The notes under the pieces: generated by a model
Told to the model about the DNA's origin: nothing
The model's database searches: none
The model's input: the letters and a program-made list of their open reading frames with translations, nothing else
Position numbers and translations under genes: made by a program
Origin: an uncultured Dialister sp.
GTDB lineage: Bacteria > Bacillota > Negativicutes > Veillonellales > Dialisteraceae
NCBI RefSeq assembly: GCF_900541605.1
Contig: NZ_UQKJ01000051.1
Span: forward strand, 1-13,993
Direction of reading: 5' to 3'
Length of the DNA stretch: 13,993 nt
In this document: positions 13,810-13,993 of the stretch, in pieces
Position numbering within the stretch: position 1 is the stretch's first letter
How the letters are laid out: each line of letters opens with the position of its first letter

Positions 13810-13993
13810 GTCAGCAGAATTCTGCAAAGCAGTACCCAGCTTCACAAATACGAAAACACGGAATATCGCCACCACATATCTCTTCACCGAACGGCAGGCT
13901 TTGACGACCGATCCTAGAGCAGCGGGGAGCAGAGAGGGAAAGTCCATCTTATCCCACCAATCTTCTTCCTTGCTAATGCGCTGATGCCTGATT

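Larger units (their letters stand above)
12793..13993. other. 1.2 kb intergenic region rich in palindromes, no convincing gene
   Basis: Short open frames exist on both strands, but none has a good ribosome binding site together with a protein-like composition. On the minus strand, TTAAGA and TATCCT spaced 17 bases apart (about 12894-12866) is a weak promoter candidate for the membrane-protein gene. The rest contains a dense series of perfect or near-perfect palindromes, a possible structured leader RNA (13454-13585) and a C8 run (13782-13789). A gene reading right probably begins beyond the window. Confidence 0.5.

Overview
The window looks like chromosome from a low-to-mid GC Firmicutes-type bacterium. 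Strong AGGAGG-like ribosome binding sites precede most genes. The protein style and the short 7-base and hairpin repeats between genes suggest the Negativicutes (Dialister/Megasphaera-like); the genus is an inference from memory of such genomes, not something the sequence proves. All convincing genes lie on the minus strand, so transcription runs from right to left.

Layout from left to right. (1) 1-920: the 5' part of an IS1182-type transposase, cut off after about 270 residues, with a long bidirectional hairpin just upstream of its start. (2) 921-1662: non-coding DNA packed with dispersed repeats: a 22-base motif in three copies (one inverted), 7-base tandem repeats and several hairpins. (3) 1663-2280: a small secreted protein of unknown function with its own terminator. 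(4) 2464-12385: a tightly packed five-gene operon, the centre of the window. In transcription order it encodes an SNF2-type helicase with a PLD-like N-terminal region, a DUF4391 protein, a type III DNA methyltransferase (Mod), a DUF1016 PD-(D/E)XK nuclease, and a type III restriction subunit (Res, helicase plus nuclease). Neighbouring genes overlap by 1 or 8 bases or abut exactly, which indicates translational coupling. (5) 12442-12792: a small membrane protein just upstream on the same strand. (6) 12793-13993: about 1.2 kb without a convincing gene but with many palindromes, including a possible leader RNA in which an aptamer-like stem and a terminator-like hairpin compete for the same bases.

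The main discovery is that mod is interrupted by a run of eight G residues near codon 99. With seven G the reading frame is continuous (641 residues, the usual Mod size); with eight it stops after 102 residues. This is the signature of an ON/OFF phase-variable type III methyltransferase (a phasevarion candidate). The region of mod encoding target recognition is also much more AT-rich than the rest, as if exchanged by recombination. The operon adds a second helicase, a second nuclease and DUF4391 to the usual mod-res pair, so it is best viewed as an extended type III-like defence system. A perfect 32-base palindrome lies inside the DUF1016 gene, between mod and res, and has no coding explanation.
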